This document shows, in pieces, positions 7,796 through 15,327 of a stretch of DNA of 17,159 nucleotides. The DNA is from an uncultured Bacilli bacterium (GTDB taxonomy: Bacteria > Bacillota_I > Bacilli_A > RFN20 > CAG-449): NCBI GenBank assembly GCA_947593895.1, contig CANQDY010000009.1, positions 1-17,159 on the forward strand, in the 5' to 3' direction. The notes under the pieces are model-generated. The model searched no databases. It was not told where the DNA came from and worked only from the letters and a program-made list of their open reading frames with translations. How positions within the stretch are numbered: the stretch's first letter is position 1; each line of letters starts with the position of its first letter. Position numbers and translations under genes: made by a program.

Positions 7796-8995
7796 ATGAA
7801 AATACTAATTCTTGGATTTGGAAAAACTGGACAGGCTGTTTACAATTTTTTATCAAAATATGATTATGATATATTCATCTATGATCAAAATTATTTAAAT
7901 ATAGATCGGGGAAAATATTATTCTTTAGATGATTTAAAAAAAGAATTGCCATTATTTGATATTTGTATTCGTTCTCCGGGTATTAAAAGAACAAGTGAAG
8001 TTTATCATTTAGGGGAAATACTTTCAAAAAAAATTGTTTCAGAGATTGAGTTCAGTTTAAATTTTTTAAAAACAAAGCATATTATCGGAGTCAGTGGAAC
8101 TAATGGCAAAACGACAACTTGTCAAATGATTAAAACATTATTAGATGAAAAATACAGAACATTTTTACTTGGTAACATTGGAACTCCATTAATTAACTAT
8201 GTTGATTTAATAAATGAAAGTGATATTTTAATACTTGAATTATCATCATTTATTTTGGAAAATACATCATCTTTAACATGTGAAGTCGTTGTTTATACAT
8301 CATTAAGTGAAAATCATTTAGATGGAGTAGAAAATATTTCAATTTACTATGGATCAAAAAAACGATTATTATTTCAAAATCCATCATTACTTGTTTGTGA
8401 CTCATCAACTCAAAAAATATTTAAAATAAGGCAACATAATTTAAATTATCTATGCAATTATAGATTTAAATTAAATAAGGTAAATCAAAAAAACTTAAAT
8501 TACGCAATTGAGGTAGCTAATTTTTATCATCTAAATCATAACCAGATTCAATCAGGCATTGACAAAATTAAAATTGACCACTATCGTCAAGAGATAATTT
8601 GTAAATCAAAATTATTTATTTTCGTTAATGATTCAAAGTCAACATCGATTGATGCAACAAATTCTTGCATCGATCAATTTGAAAAAGATAGAAAGATACT
8701 AATTTTATCTGGAGTGTTTAAAAGTGATGATGTAAATAAATTTAATCTAAATAAAGTCAACAAAGTTTATTGCTTTGGCCAAATCTCTAAATTATTTTCT
8801 AATAATGTAATCAAAATGTCATCTCTAGAAGAAATATTAATAGATATAAAAAATACAGTCAAAGAAAAAAGCATAGTTTTATTTTCACCTGGAGGTTCAA
8901 GTTTTGATTTATATAAATCATATCAAGAAAGAGGAGAACATTTTAATATTCTAGTTAAAAAAATATGGAAATCAGAGTCAGAAAATATCAAATAG
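7796..8995 (+). CDS. murD: UDP-MurNAc-L-alanine:D-glutamate ligase MurD
   Basis: MurD adds D-glutamate to UDP-MurNAc-L-Ala with ATP in the cytosol. The N-terminal Rossmann-like domain opens with ILILGFGKTG (3-12). The ATP-binding loop is GVSGTNGKTT (98-107), followed by GNIGTPL (126-132), LELSSF (147-152) and SENHLDG (171-177). The C-terminal domain has NDSKSTSIDAT (278-288) and SPGGSSFDLY (364-373) with YQERG (376-380). These are clear MurD-specific blocks. At 399 residues it is short for the family (about 450), and the usual HRxE motif in the linker to the C-terminal domain is altered (DHYRQE, 261-266). No Shine-Dalgarno is visible in the 23 bases after mraY; the ATG at 7796 is chosen because the fold begins there. 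It overlaps ftsW by 31 bases. Confidence 0.94.
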   Translation: MKILILGFGKTGQAVYNFLSKYDYDIFIYDQNYLNIDRGKYYSLDDLKKELPLFDICIRSPGIKRTSEVYHLGEILSKKIVSEIEFSLNFLKTKHIIGVSGTNGKTTTCQMIKTLLDEKYRTFLLGNIGTPLINYVDLINESDILILELSSFILENTSSLTCEVVVYTSLSENHLDGVENISIYYGSKKRLLFQNPSLLVCDSSTQKIFKIRQHNLNYLCNYRFKLNKVNQKNLNYAIEVANFYHLNHNQIQSGIDKIKIDHYRQEIICKSKLFIFVNDSKSTSIDATNSCIDQFEKDRKILILSGVFKSDDVNKFNLNKVNKVYCFGQISKLFSNNVIKMSSLEEILIDIKNTVKEKSIVLFSPGGSSFDLYKSYQERGEHFNILVKKIWKSESENIK

Positions 8996-10062
8996 CAATT
9001 ATTATTGCTACATTAATTTTATTAATTATTGGCCTATACATGGTTAGAGATTCTTCTCTTGTTTGGGCAAAATATCTTTATGGTGACCAAAACTATTATT
9101 TTAAAAGACAACTAATTTACGCTATTATTGGAATATTTGTGTTTTTTTTATCAATCAAGATCAAAATTATTTTTTTAAAAAAATATGTTTCTTGGTTTTT
9201 ATTAATATCGCTTTTATTACTTGTCTTAGTTATTATACCGGGAGTAGGAATTACTAAAAATGGATCAACAAGTTGGCTTGGCTTCTCTTTAATTAGTTTT
9301 CAACCAAGTGAGTTCTTTAAAATTAGTCTAGTTTTATTCTTTAGTTATTATCTTGAAAAATTCTATTATCAAAGTCAAAAAATTAAAACTTTATTTCCAT
9401 TATTAATAATTACGTTACTTGGATTTGTTTTAATTATGCTTCAACCGGATTTTGGAACCTGCATGGTATTAGCAATGAGTATTTTCGTAGTTCTGTATAC
9501 TTCTAGATTAGATAATAAATGGTTTGTAATTTTTATTTTAATTGGAATTCTTTCTATCGTGGGATTAATAATGTTTGAAAGTTATCGTTTTAAAAGAATT
9601 ACTGCTTTTTTAAATCCATTTGATGATCCTCTTGGAAGTGGATTTCAAATCATTCAATCCTTATATGCACTTGGACCAGGTGGTTTAGTTGGTAATTTAT
9701 CATCAATTCAAAAGCATTATTATTTACCAGAGCCACAGACTGATTTTATTTTTGCAATTTTTATTGAAGAATTCGGTTTGCTTGGTGGAATATTTTTAAT
9801 ATTTATTTATTCTGTAATATTTTATTCGTCTATTAAAATCATTAAATCGAGCAGTAATTTATTTAAGTCTTTTTTTTCACTAGGTTTACTTAGTTTATTT
9901 ATGATTCAAACAATTATTAATTTAGGTGTTGTTATTGGTTTATTTCCCGTCACTGGAATAACCTTGCCTTTAATTAGTTATGGAGGATCATCATTAATTG
10001 TGGTTTTATTTTCACTAGGACTAATTGTTAATAATAACTATGAAAAAGATTTTATTAGTTAG
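8965..10062 (+). CDS. ftsW: SEDS peptidoglycan polymerase FtsW/SpoVE
   Basis: SEDS proteins polymerise lipid II into glycan strands in the membrane, paired with a class B PBP. This 365-residue protein has about ten hydrophobic segments and the family blocks FQPSEFFK (112-119), LQPDFGT (159-165), FLNPFDDPLGSGFQ (215-228), SLYALGPGGLVG (232-243) and LPEPQTDFIFA (254-264), where D260 matches the catalytic aspartate. GITLPLISYGGSS (331-343) follows in the C-terminal part. Its place between murD and murG, with a PBP2B/SpoVD-type partner upstream, favours FtsW/SpoVE over RodA. Vegetative and sporulation roles cannot be separated by sequence. The ATG lies 31 bases inside murD and has no evident Shine-Dalgarno, so re-initiation or coupling is likely. 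It overlaps murG by 23 bases. Confidence 0.94.
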   Translation: MEIRVRKYQIAIIIATLILLIIGLYMVRDSSLVWAKYLYGDQNYYFKRQLIYAIIGIFVFFLSIKIKIIFLKKYVSWFLLISLLLLVLVIIPGVGITKNGSTSWLGFSLISFQPSEFFKISLVLFFSYYLEKFYYQSQKIKTLFPLLIITLLGFVLIMLQPDFGTCMVLAMSIFVVLYTSRLDNKWFVIFILIGILSIVGLIMFESYRFKRITAFLNPFDDPLGSGFQIIQSLYALGPGGLVGNLSSIQKHYYLPEPQTDFIFAIFIEEFGLLGGIFLIFIYSVIFYSSIKIIKSSSNLFKSFFSLGLLSLFMIQTIINLGVVIGLFPVTGITLPLISYGGSSLIVVLFSLGLIVNNNYEKDFIS

Positions 10063-11020
10063 TTCATCTTCCGGTGGACACGTTTATCCTTGTTTTGTTT
10101 TAGGTGAAAATCTAAAAAAAAGAGGCTACAATGTAACTTATTTAGGTATTAAAGGTCAATATGAAGAAAGTGTGATGAAAACTATCACCTCAGTTGATAT
10201 TCCTAATTCTTTTAAGAAAAGTTTAAAAAACAAAGAATTACAAAAAGTTTTAAAAAGTAAGAAGAAAATTCAATCAATAATTAAAGAAAATGATTTAATT
10301 ATTGCTTTTGGCGGATATATAAGTTTTTTAGTTGGAATGTACAATCTTAAAATAAAAAAACCATTTTATATCCATGAACAAAATGTTATTTTTGGCGATT
10401 CAATTAAAATTTTATATCCGTTTTGTAAAAAGGTATTTCTTTCATTTGATAATAATTTAATGAGATTAAAAAAAACTTATTATACATCTAATCCAACTAT
10501 TGTAAACATCAATCCGCGACTTGATGTAAATATTAAAAATCCCAAAGTATTATTTGTTTTTGGCTCATTATCGAGCAATACATGTTTAAATGTGGTGCAT
10601 GATTTTTTAAAAAGTACCAATTTAAAAAATCAATTTTTAGTAGTAACAGGAAAAAATAAAAAAATTTTCGATGATATAGATAAATCTAATGTTATTATCA
10701 AAGAACGAATCAATATGGTAGAAGAATTAAAGATCTATGATTTAGTCTTTTCTCGAAGTGGCGCAACTAGTTTACTGGAGTTAATAAAAAGCAGAGTTGA
10801 AATTGTTCTTATTCCATCACCTTACGTAAAAAATAATCATCAATATAAAAATGCTTTATTTTACTACAAAATGGGAAAAGTTGATTTAATTGAAGAAAGT
10901 AATTTCTCACCAAATGAAATAGAAAGTAAAATTATTAACTTAAAGAAAAAAAATGATATTGACATTGATATTAATCCAATTGATTTAATTATAAATGAGG
11001 TGGAAAATGAATCGTTTTAA
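10040..11020 (+). CDS. murG: UDP-GlcNAc transferase MurG (divergent)
   Basis: MurG adds GlcNAc to lipid I to make lipid II at the inner face of the membrane. I chose the ATG at 10040 over the upstream TTG at 10025 because MKKILLVSSSSGGH begins the Rossmann fold at once. Family features are SSSSGGHVYP (8-17), FGGYIS (90-95), IHEQN (111-115), SRSGATSLLEL (238-248) and IPSP...NHQYKNA (258-272), the donor-binding site of GT-B family 28. Several positions are relaxed: the first glycine loop reads SSSSGGH for GGTGGH, the second reads FGSLSSN (174-180) where the family has GGSxGA, and the GNPxR block is SNP. The length (326) is somewhat below the usual ~355. The gene starts 23 bases inside ftsW with no clear SD. 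Confidence 0.92.
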   Translation: MKKILLVSSSSGGHVYPCFVLGENLKKRGYNVTYLGIKGQYEESVMKTITSVDIPNSFKKSLKNKELQKVLKSKKKIQSIIKENDLIIAFGGYISFLVGMYNLKIKKPFYIHEQNVIFGDSIKILYPFCKKVFLSFDNNLMRLKKTYYTSNPTIVNINPRLDVNIKNPKVLFVFGSLSSNTCLNVVHDFLKSTNLKNQFLVVTGKNKKIFDDIDKSNVIIKERINMVEELKIYDLVFSRSGATSLLELIKSRVEIVLIPSPYVKNNHQYKNALFYYKMGKVDLIEESNFSPNEIESKIINLKKKNDIDIDINPIDLIINEVENESF

Positions 11021-11846
11021 AACCTTTTACAATATTAGTGAGGTATCTTATACTAAACTAAATGCCATTGTTCATTATTTTTTAATGACTGATGAAATTA
11101 GTTCAATCATTGCATTATTAAAAAATCGTTATTTGCTTTTTTTTGTTGGAAGAATGTCCAAATTGTTATTTGCATTTGATTATAAAGATTTATTTGTGGT
11201 TAAATATGTTGATAAAACAATAAAAATACATAAGGAATTTTTAGAAGTAAGTTCAGGAGTTAGTTTGTTAGAATTAGGAAATTATACTATCAAAAATGGA
11301 ATTTCCGGATTTGAAAAAATTATGACAATTCCTGGTAATGTTGGAGGAAGCATCATTAATAATGCGAGTTTTTTAAAACAGGGTATTAATGATAATTTAT
11401 TATATTTGCAAGTGATTGACTCAATGGGAAATATTAAAACTATAAAAAAAGAAAATATGAATATCTCTTATCGAAATGTTAATTTTAAGGAAAAGAACTT
11501 ATTTATTTACCGGGCTTTTTTTAAAATTAATAGAAATTTGAGATATCAGTTATATCAAAATAAAAAATTTGCATTTTCATATCGTTTATCTCATCAGTCA
11601 TCTAAATTATCATTTGGATCAACTTTTAAAAATTATAAACAATTTAAAGCTTATGAACTAATAAATAAATATATTAATTTTAGAATGCAAAATGGAGTAA
11701 ATATAAGCATTAAACACGCAAATTTTTTGGAATTTAGTAGTAATGAAGACTATATTAATATAGTCAAAATAATTGAAAGAGTTCAGGAAGTATTATATAA
11801 TAAATTAGGTTTTTACCTAGAAAGTGAAATCAAAATTATTTATTAA
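11007..11846 (+). CDS. murB: UDP-N-acetylenolpyruvoylglucosamine reductase MurB (divergent)
   Basis: MurB is a cytosolic FAD enzyme that reduces UDP-GlcNAc-enolpyruvate to UDP-MurNAc with NADPH. The start is set by GAGGTGG (10997-11003) three bases before the ATG at 11007; the in-frame ATG at 10995 has no SD. Recognisable blocks are TIPGNVGGSIINN (107-119), ISYR (153-156), FGSTFKN (203-209) with S205 as the expected proton donor, KHANF (236-240) and the C-terminal ESEIKII with E274 as the expected acid. The N-terminal FAD-binding domain is weak: the GxGSN loop that holds the FAD pyrophosphate reads VGRMSKLLF (47-55). At 279 residues it is slightly short. It overlaps murG by 14 bases. A functional but fast-evolving enzyme is likely; loss of activity cannot be excluded. 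Confidence 0.87.
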   Translation: MNRFKTFYNISEVSYTKLNAIVHYFLMTDEISSIIALLKNRYLLFFVGRMSKLLFAFDYKDLFVVKYVDKTIKIHKEFLEVSSGVSLLELGNYTIKNGISGFEKIMTIPGNVGGSIINNASFLKQGINDNLLYLQVIDSMGNIKTIKKENMNISYRNVNFKEKNLFIYRAFFKINRNLRYQLYQNKKFAFSYRLSHQSSKLSFGSTFKNYKQFKAYELINKYINFRMQNGVNISIKHANFLEFSSNEDYINIVKIIERVQEVLYNKLGFYLESEIKIIY

Positions 11847-11850
11847 AAAT

Positions 11851-12738
11851 ATGGAAGAAAAAAAAGTAATAATTTCAAATTTTGAAGATCGTTTAACACT
11901 GTTAAGAAAAAAAGAAAAAAAGAATTTCCTCGTCAGAATTACTATTGTCGCTTTTATTTTTTTACTTTTAATTGTTTATTTAGTCACTCCATTATCACAA
12001 GTCGGTAATTACCACTTGAAAGGAAATTTAAATTTAAATAAAAACGAAGTATTAAAAATTGCTCACTTAAATAAAAATACTAGTCTGTTTTTAATCAATG
12101 AAAAAAAATGTCATGAATTACTTGATGAGCATCCTTTAATTAAGTCAAGTAAAGTAAAAATTAATTTATTTACTGGATTATCAGTTGAAATTGAAGAATT
12201 AACTCCAGTTTTAAGAAAATCAAGTTTATATTATCTAAATGATGGCAGTATTTTGGATAATACACTTTTAGATAGCCCTTTAGTTGGAATGTTTTTAAAT
12301 GATATTATTAAGTCTATTCCAACTGATGCATCAAAAGATTATAGTTATTCGAAGGAGCAACTTGTTAACTATAGCAACATTTATTTTAATGTTGACCAAA
12401 ATTTTAGAACCAATATCGATTTTTTTAATATTACCAGCGATGGTGATTATGAATTTTTTGTCTTTTATAATGAGGTATATTATAGTGTCATTTTAGATTT
12501 TTCATCAACAATTTCTTATGTTGATATTGCATACGCAATTAGCAATTCTGCATTTGAAATATATGATAATTCGATATTCTCTAATGATAAAATATCATTA
12601 GAAAAACAAATTTATCAAAATGGGGAAACTTCATTTGAATATTATTCGATAAAAGTTATAATTAAAAATGAATTTGCAACAAACAAAGCATCGTATAGTG
12701 TTTATGCTGCAAATGATCAATTTGTACTTGAAAGCTAA
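11851..12738 (+). CDS. divIB: Cell division protein DivIB/FtsQ
   Basis: DivIB is a bitopic divisome protein that links cytosolic Z-ring components to septal wall synthesis through its extracytoplasmic domain. With the ATG at 11851 (295 residues) there is a basic cytosolic tail, one membrane helix (about 26-46), then LSQVGNYHLKGNLNLN (48-63) and HPLIKSSKVKINLFTGLSVEIEE (94-116), which match the POTRA domain of the family. The beta domain follows, and the C-terminal tail is divergent. A GTG at 11824 would add nine residues and overlap murB; neither start has an obvious SD, and the ATG lies four bases past the murB stop. Its place between murB and ftsA is that of divIB in Bacillus. FtsL, its usual partner, is not in the window. 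Confidence 0.88.
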   Translation: MEEKKVIISNFEDRLTLLRKKEKKNFLVRITIVAFIFLLLIVYLVTPLSQVGNYHLKGNLNLNKNEVLKIAHLNKNTSLFLINEKKCHELLDEHPLIKSSKVKINLFTGLSVEIEELTPVLRKSSLYYLNDGSILDNTLLDSPLVGMFLNDIIKSIPTDASKDYSYSKEQLVNYSNIYFNVDQNFRTNIDFFNITSDGDYEFFVFYNEVYYSVILDFSSTISYVDIAYAISNSAFEIYDNSIFSNDKISLEKQIYQNGETSFEYYSIKVIIKNEFATNKASYSVYAANDQFVLES

Positions 12739-12747
12739 GGAGGTTTT

Positions 12748-13968
12748 ATGGCTAAAGATGATGATAGAAGATATGCTGCTTTAGAAATTACATCTAAGTC
12801 AGTACGTTTAGTTTATGGATATTGTCAGGATGGAAAGGTCTATGTCCTTCATGCTTTAGAAACTAATGTCAACGCTCTTGATGGCGGTATTGTTATTGAG
12901 CAAGAAACATTGACTGCAGCAATTAAAGGTGTAATTAATGCTGCCAATGAAACATTAAATATTAGAATTAAAGATGTGATTTTGGCGCTTCCTCCAATAG
13001 GACTTGAATATCGTAGAGAAAGTTCTTCAACCACAACTATTGGTGTTGATAATATAATTGTTCAAATCGATGTCAATAATGCAATTAGTCAATTAAAAAA
13101 ATATAAATTTAATCCTGGATTAAGAATTGTTGATGTTGTTCCATATCAATATGTACTTGATAATAAAGCCTTTTCTCCAGAAGCTCCAATTGGTAAAACA
13201 TCACAAACGCTGACAGTTCACGCATCAATTTTTGCTCTTGAAGAAGAACTGGTAAATGGATATGTTCGTTCTGTAGAAAATGCAGGATTATTTATTCGTC
13301 AACTTGTTGTTTCCCCATATGCGTCCAGTTTATATATGTCAACTGAAGAAGAAATTCCAGGTTCATATTATTTATTGAATTTTGGCAATGATTTAACAAC
13401 TTTAACTCAAATTTCACAAAATACTTTAATTTACCAGAACGCTTGCTTTAAATTTGGTTCAGAAAGAATTACTCAATGTTTAAGTGAAAGATTTGATCTA
13501 AATTTAAAAGAAGCAAAAATGTTAAAAGAAAAATATGGAATTGATCATTCTCCTTCATTTCGCGTAAATATTTATAAAGAACTTACGATGGATGATATTG
13601 CTGGGGCGATAACTGATGCATTAGAACCATTACTATCTGCAATAAAAAAACAAATTTCTTCTTGGAGTAGTGCTGATCATCGTTTTCTACCTATTGTCAT
13701 TACAGGTGGTGGAAGTAAACTATACGGTTTTAAAACTTTACTTGAAAGGAAGCTTGAATTACAAGTTGTTGATTTCACACCATATAGTTTTGGTGCAAGA
13801 GACAAATCTTATCAAAATTGTCTTGGATTAATAAAATATGCTGGTACTCATTTGACCAATGATGATGCAGATGAATTATCAAGTACTGTTATTCAAAGAG
13901 TAAGTGTAAAACCAAATACAAAAAAGAATACAAGTGTTGTCAATTATAATTTTGATGATGAATTATAG
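12748..13968 (+). CDS. ftsA: Cell division protein FtsA, divergent and lacking the usual membrane helix
   Basis: FtsA is an actin-fold protein that normally anchors FtsZ to the membrane. AAGGAGG (12737-12743) sits four bases before the ATG. The fold is recognisable from ALPPIGLEYRRE (80-91), HASIFALEEELVNGYVRSVENAG (158-180), the GSERIT block (237-242) and VITGGGSKLYGFKTLLE (317-333). Nucleotide-binding loops are altered: phosphate-1 DxGT reads EITS (13-16) and phosphate-2 DIGGGTT reads NFGNDLTT (211-218). After the fold ends (about 366) comes a polar stretch rich in Asp, Thr, Lys and Asn, ending NYNFDDEL. No C-terminal amphipathic membrane-targeting helix is visible. The length of 406 is below Bacillus FtsA (440). 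The gene is followed by ftsZ 11 bases later, and identity is secure from context. Confidence 0.92.
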   Translation: MAKDDDRRYAALEITSKSVRLVYGYCQDGKVYVLHALETNVNALDGGIVIEQETLTAAIKGVINAANETLNIRIKDVILALPPIGLEYRRESSSTTTIGVDNIIVQIDVNNAISQLKKYKFNPGLRIVDVVPYQYVLDNKAFSPEAPIGKTSQTLTVHASIFALEEELVNGYVRSVENAGLFIRQLVVSPYASSLYMSTEEEIPGSYYLLNFGNDLTTLTQISQNTLIYQNACFKFGSERITQCLSERFDLNLKEAKMLKEKYGIDHSPSFRVNIYKELTMDDIAGAITDALEPLLSAIKKQISSWSSADHRFLPIVITGGGSKLYGFKTLLERKLELQVVDFTPYSFGARDKSYQNCLGLIKYAGTHLTNDDADELSSTVIQRVSVKPNTKKNTSVVNYNFDDEL

Positions 13969-13979
13969 GGAGGTAAATT

Positions 13980-15179
13980 ATGCAAGAATTTAATTTTGAT
14001 GCATATGAATCATATGCGAAGATTGTTGTTATCGGTGTAGGTGGAGCTGGGAATAACGCGGTAAATCAAATGATAGAAGATAGAATTACTAATATTGATT
14101 TTTGGGTTGTCAATACCGATGCACAAGCTTTAGCGACATCTAAAGCGGAACATAAATATGTTTTAGGAAAAGATTATACGAAAGGATTAGGAGCAGGGGG
14201 AGATCCAGAAATCGGAAAGAACGCTGCCGAATCAAGTATTGATGATTTAAGAGAAATTGTTTCAGGCGCGAACATGGTATTTATTGCTGCTGGAATGGGT
14301 GGTGGTACTGGAACTGGCGCTGCACCTGTAATTGCTAAAGTTGCAAAAGAATCTGGTGCATTAACCATAGCTATTGTAACCAGACCATTTACCTTTGAAG
14401 GTAATAATCGAAAAGTTAAAGCAGTCGAAGGATTAACTGAATTAAAGAAAGAAGTTGATTCAATTATTATTGTATCAAATGATAAATTGATGATGATTAA
14501 TGGTAATAAATCAATCGCGGAAGCTTTTGCAGAATCTGATCGAGTTTTGGCTCAATCAGTTAAAACGATTACAGATTTAATATTATTACCAGGCCTAATT
14601 AATTTGGATTTTGCCGATGTTAAATCAACGTTAAAGGATAAAGGTGTTGCTTTAATTGGATTTGGCATGGGATCAGGAGAAAGAAAAGCTATGGAAGCAG
14701 CTACAAATGCAATAGCTTCTCCATTACTTGAAGTATCAATTAAAGGCGCTCATAGTGCAATTATTAATGTAACTGGTGGTAATGGTGTAACTCTTGATGA
14801 AACCCAGGAAGCCATATCATATATTACTGAAGCTGCCGGAGCAAATGTCAATATTATCTTTGGTGTTCAACAAAATCCGGAACTTAATGATCAGATGTTA
14901 ATTAGTGTCATTGCTACAGATTTCGATGAAGAATATGTAGTACCAGAGCAACCTACAATTACGCCTAGGGTTTCAAAACCAGTTGAGGAAACAAAGCCTT
15001 TAGAAGAAGAAACTCATCAAGAAAGAGGGAGCATTTTACCTGACTTTTTTAACTCGATTTTTTCAAGAAACAAAGAAGTTGAACCTGCAAATGAAGATGC
15101 TGAAGAAAAAAATGACAATCAGGATAAAAACGATACCTATTATGATAATAAAATATTATATAATGATGATGAATTATAG
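13980..15179 (+). CDS. ftsZ: Tubulin-like cell division GTPase FtsZ
   Basis: FtsZ polymerises with GTP into the cytosolic Z-ring. GGGAGGT (13968-13974) is five bases before the ATG. The fold is fully conserved: GVGGAGNNAV (19-28), NTDAQAL (45-51), GAGGDPEIG (71-79), the GTP signature GGGTGTG (107-113), and the catalytic T7 loop NLDFADVK (208-215), so GTPase activity is expected. The fold ends near residue 315. The tail is long and acidic. A stretch LPDFFNSIFSRNK (353-365) resembles the conserved C-terminal peptide that binds FtsA and SepF (DIPxFLRxR in Bacillus), but it is followed by about 34 more residues ending in YNDDEL. FtsA ends in the same DDEL. Composition is less AT-rich in amino-acid terms than its neighbours, as expected for a conserved, highly expressed gene. 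It is the last gene before a terminator. Confidence 0.97.
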   Translation: MQEFNFDAYESYAKIVVIGVGGAGNNAVNQMIEDRITNIDFWVVNTDAQALATSKAEHKYVLGKDYTKGLGAGGDPEIGKNAAESSIDDLREIVSGANMVFIAAGMGGGTGTGAAPVIAKVAKESGALTIAIVTRPFTFEGNNRKVKAVEGLTELKKEVDSIIIVSNDKLMMINGNKSIAEAFAESDRVLAQSVKTITDLILLPGLINLDFADVKSTLKDKGVALIGFGMGSGERKAMEAATNAIASPLLEVSIKGAHSAIINVTGGNGVTLDETQEAISYITEAAGANVNIIFGVQQNPELNDQMLISVIATDFDEEYVVPEQPTITPRVSKPVEETKPLEEETHQERGSILPDFFNSIFSRNKEVEPANEDAEEKNDNQDKNDTYYDNKILYNDDEL

Positions 15180-15272
15180 TTTTATTTGCTATTAGTTTAT
15201 ACAACATATTTTAGTATTTTTATTATTACTTCAACTTTTTAAATATTATATAAAAATATTTATATCTAGTTC

Positions 15273-15301
15273 AAAGTGCGACATTGTTTGCACTTTTTTT
15301 T
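15273..15301 (+). terminator. Intrinsic terminator after ftsZ
   Basis: AAAGTGC (15273-15279) pairs with GCACTTT (15290-15296) around a 10-base loop, followed by a T tract to 15301. It lies 94 bases after the ftsZ stop and 27 bases before the spoIIGA start. It divides the dcw transcript from the sporulation unit, which therefore needs its own promoter or read-through. The preceding 15180-15272 is very AT-rich with no feature I can support. Confidence 0.85.
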
Positions 15302-15327
15302 AGTTAATATTTAGCTGGTGATCACTG

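Noticed and set aside
10025..10039. TTG start for MurG
   Set aside because: It would add five residues ahead of a perfectly placed ATG and Rossmann strand, with no better SD.
10995..11006. ATG at 10995 as the start of MurB
   Set aside because: The GAGGTGG Shine-Dalgarno lies after this codon and points to the ATG at 11007.
15241..15266. AT-only partial palindrome between ftsZ and spoIIGA
   Set aside because: Low-complexity A/T sequence pairs with itself by chance, and no T tract or conserved box goes with it.
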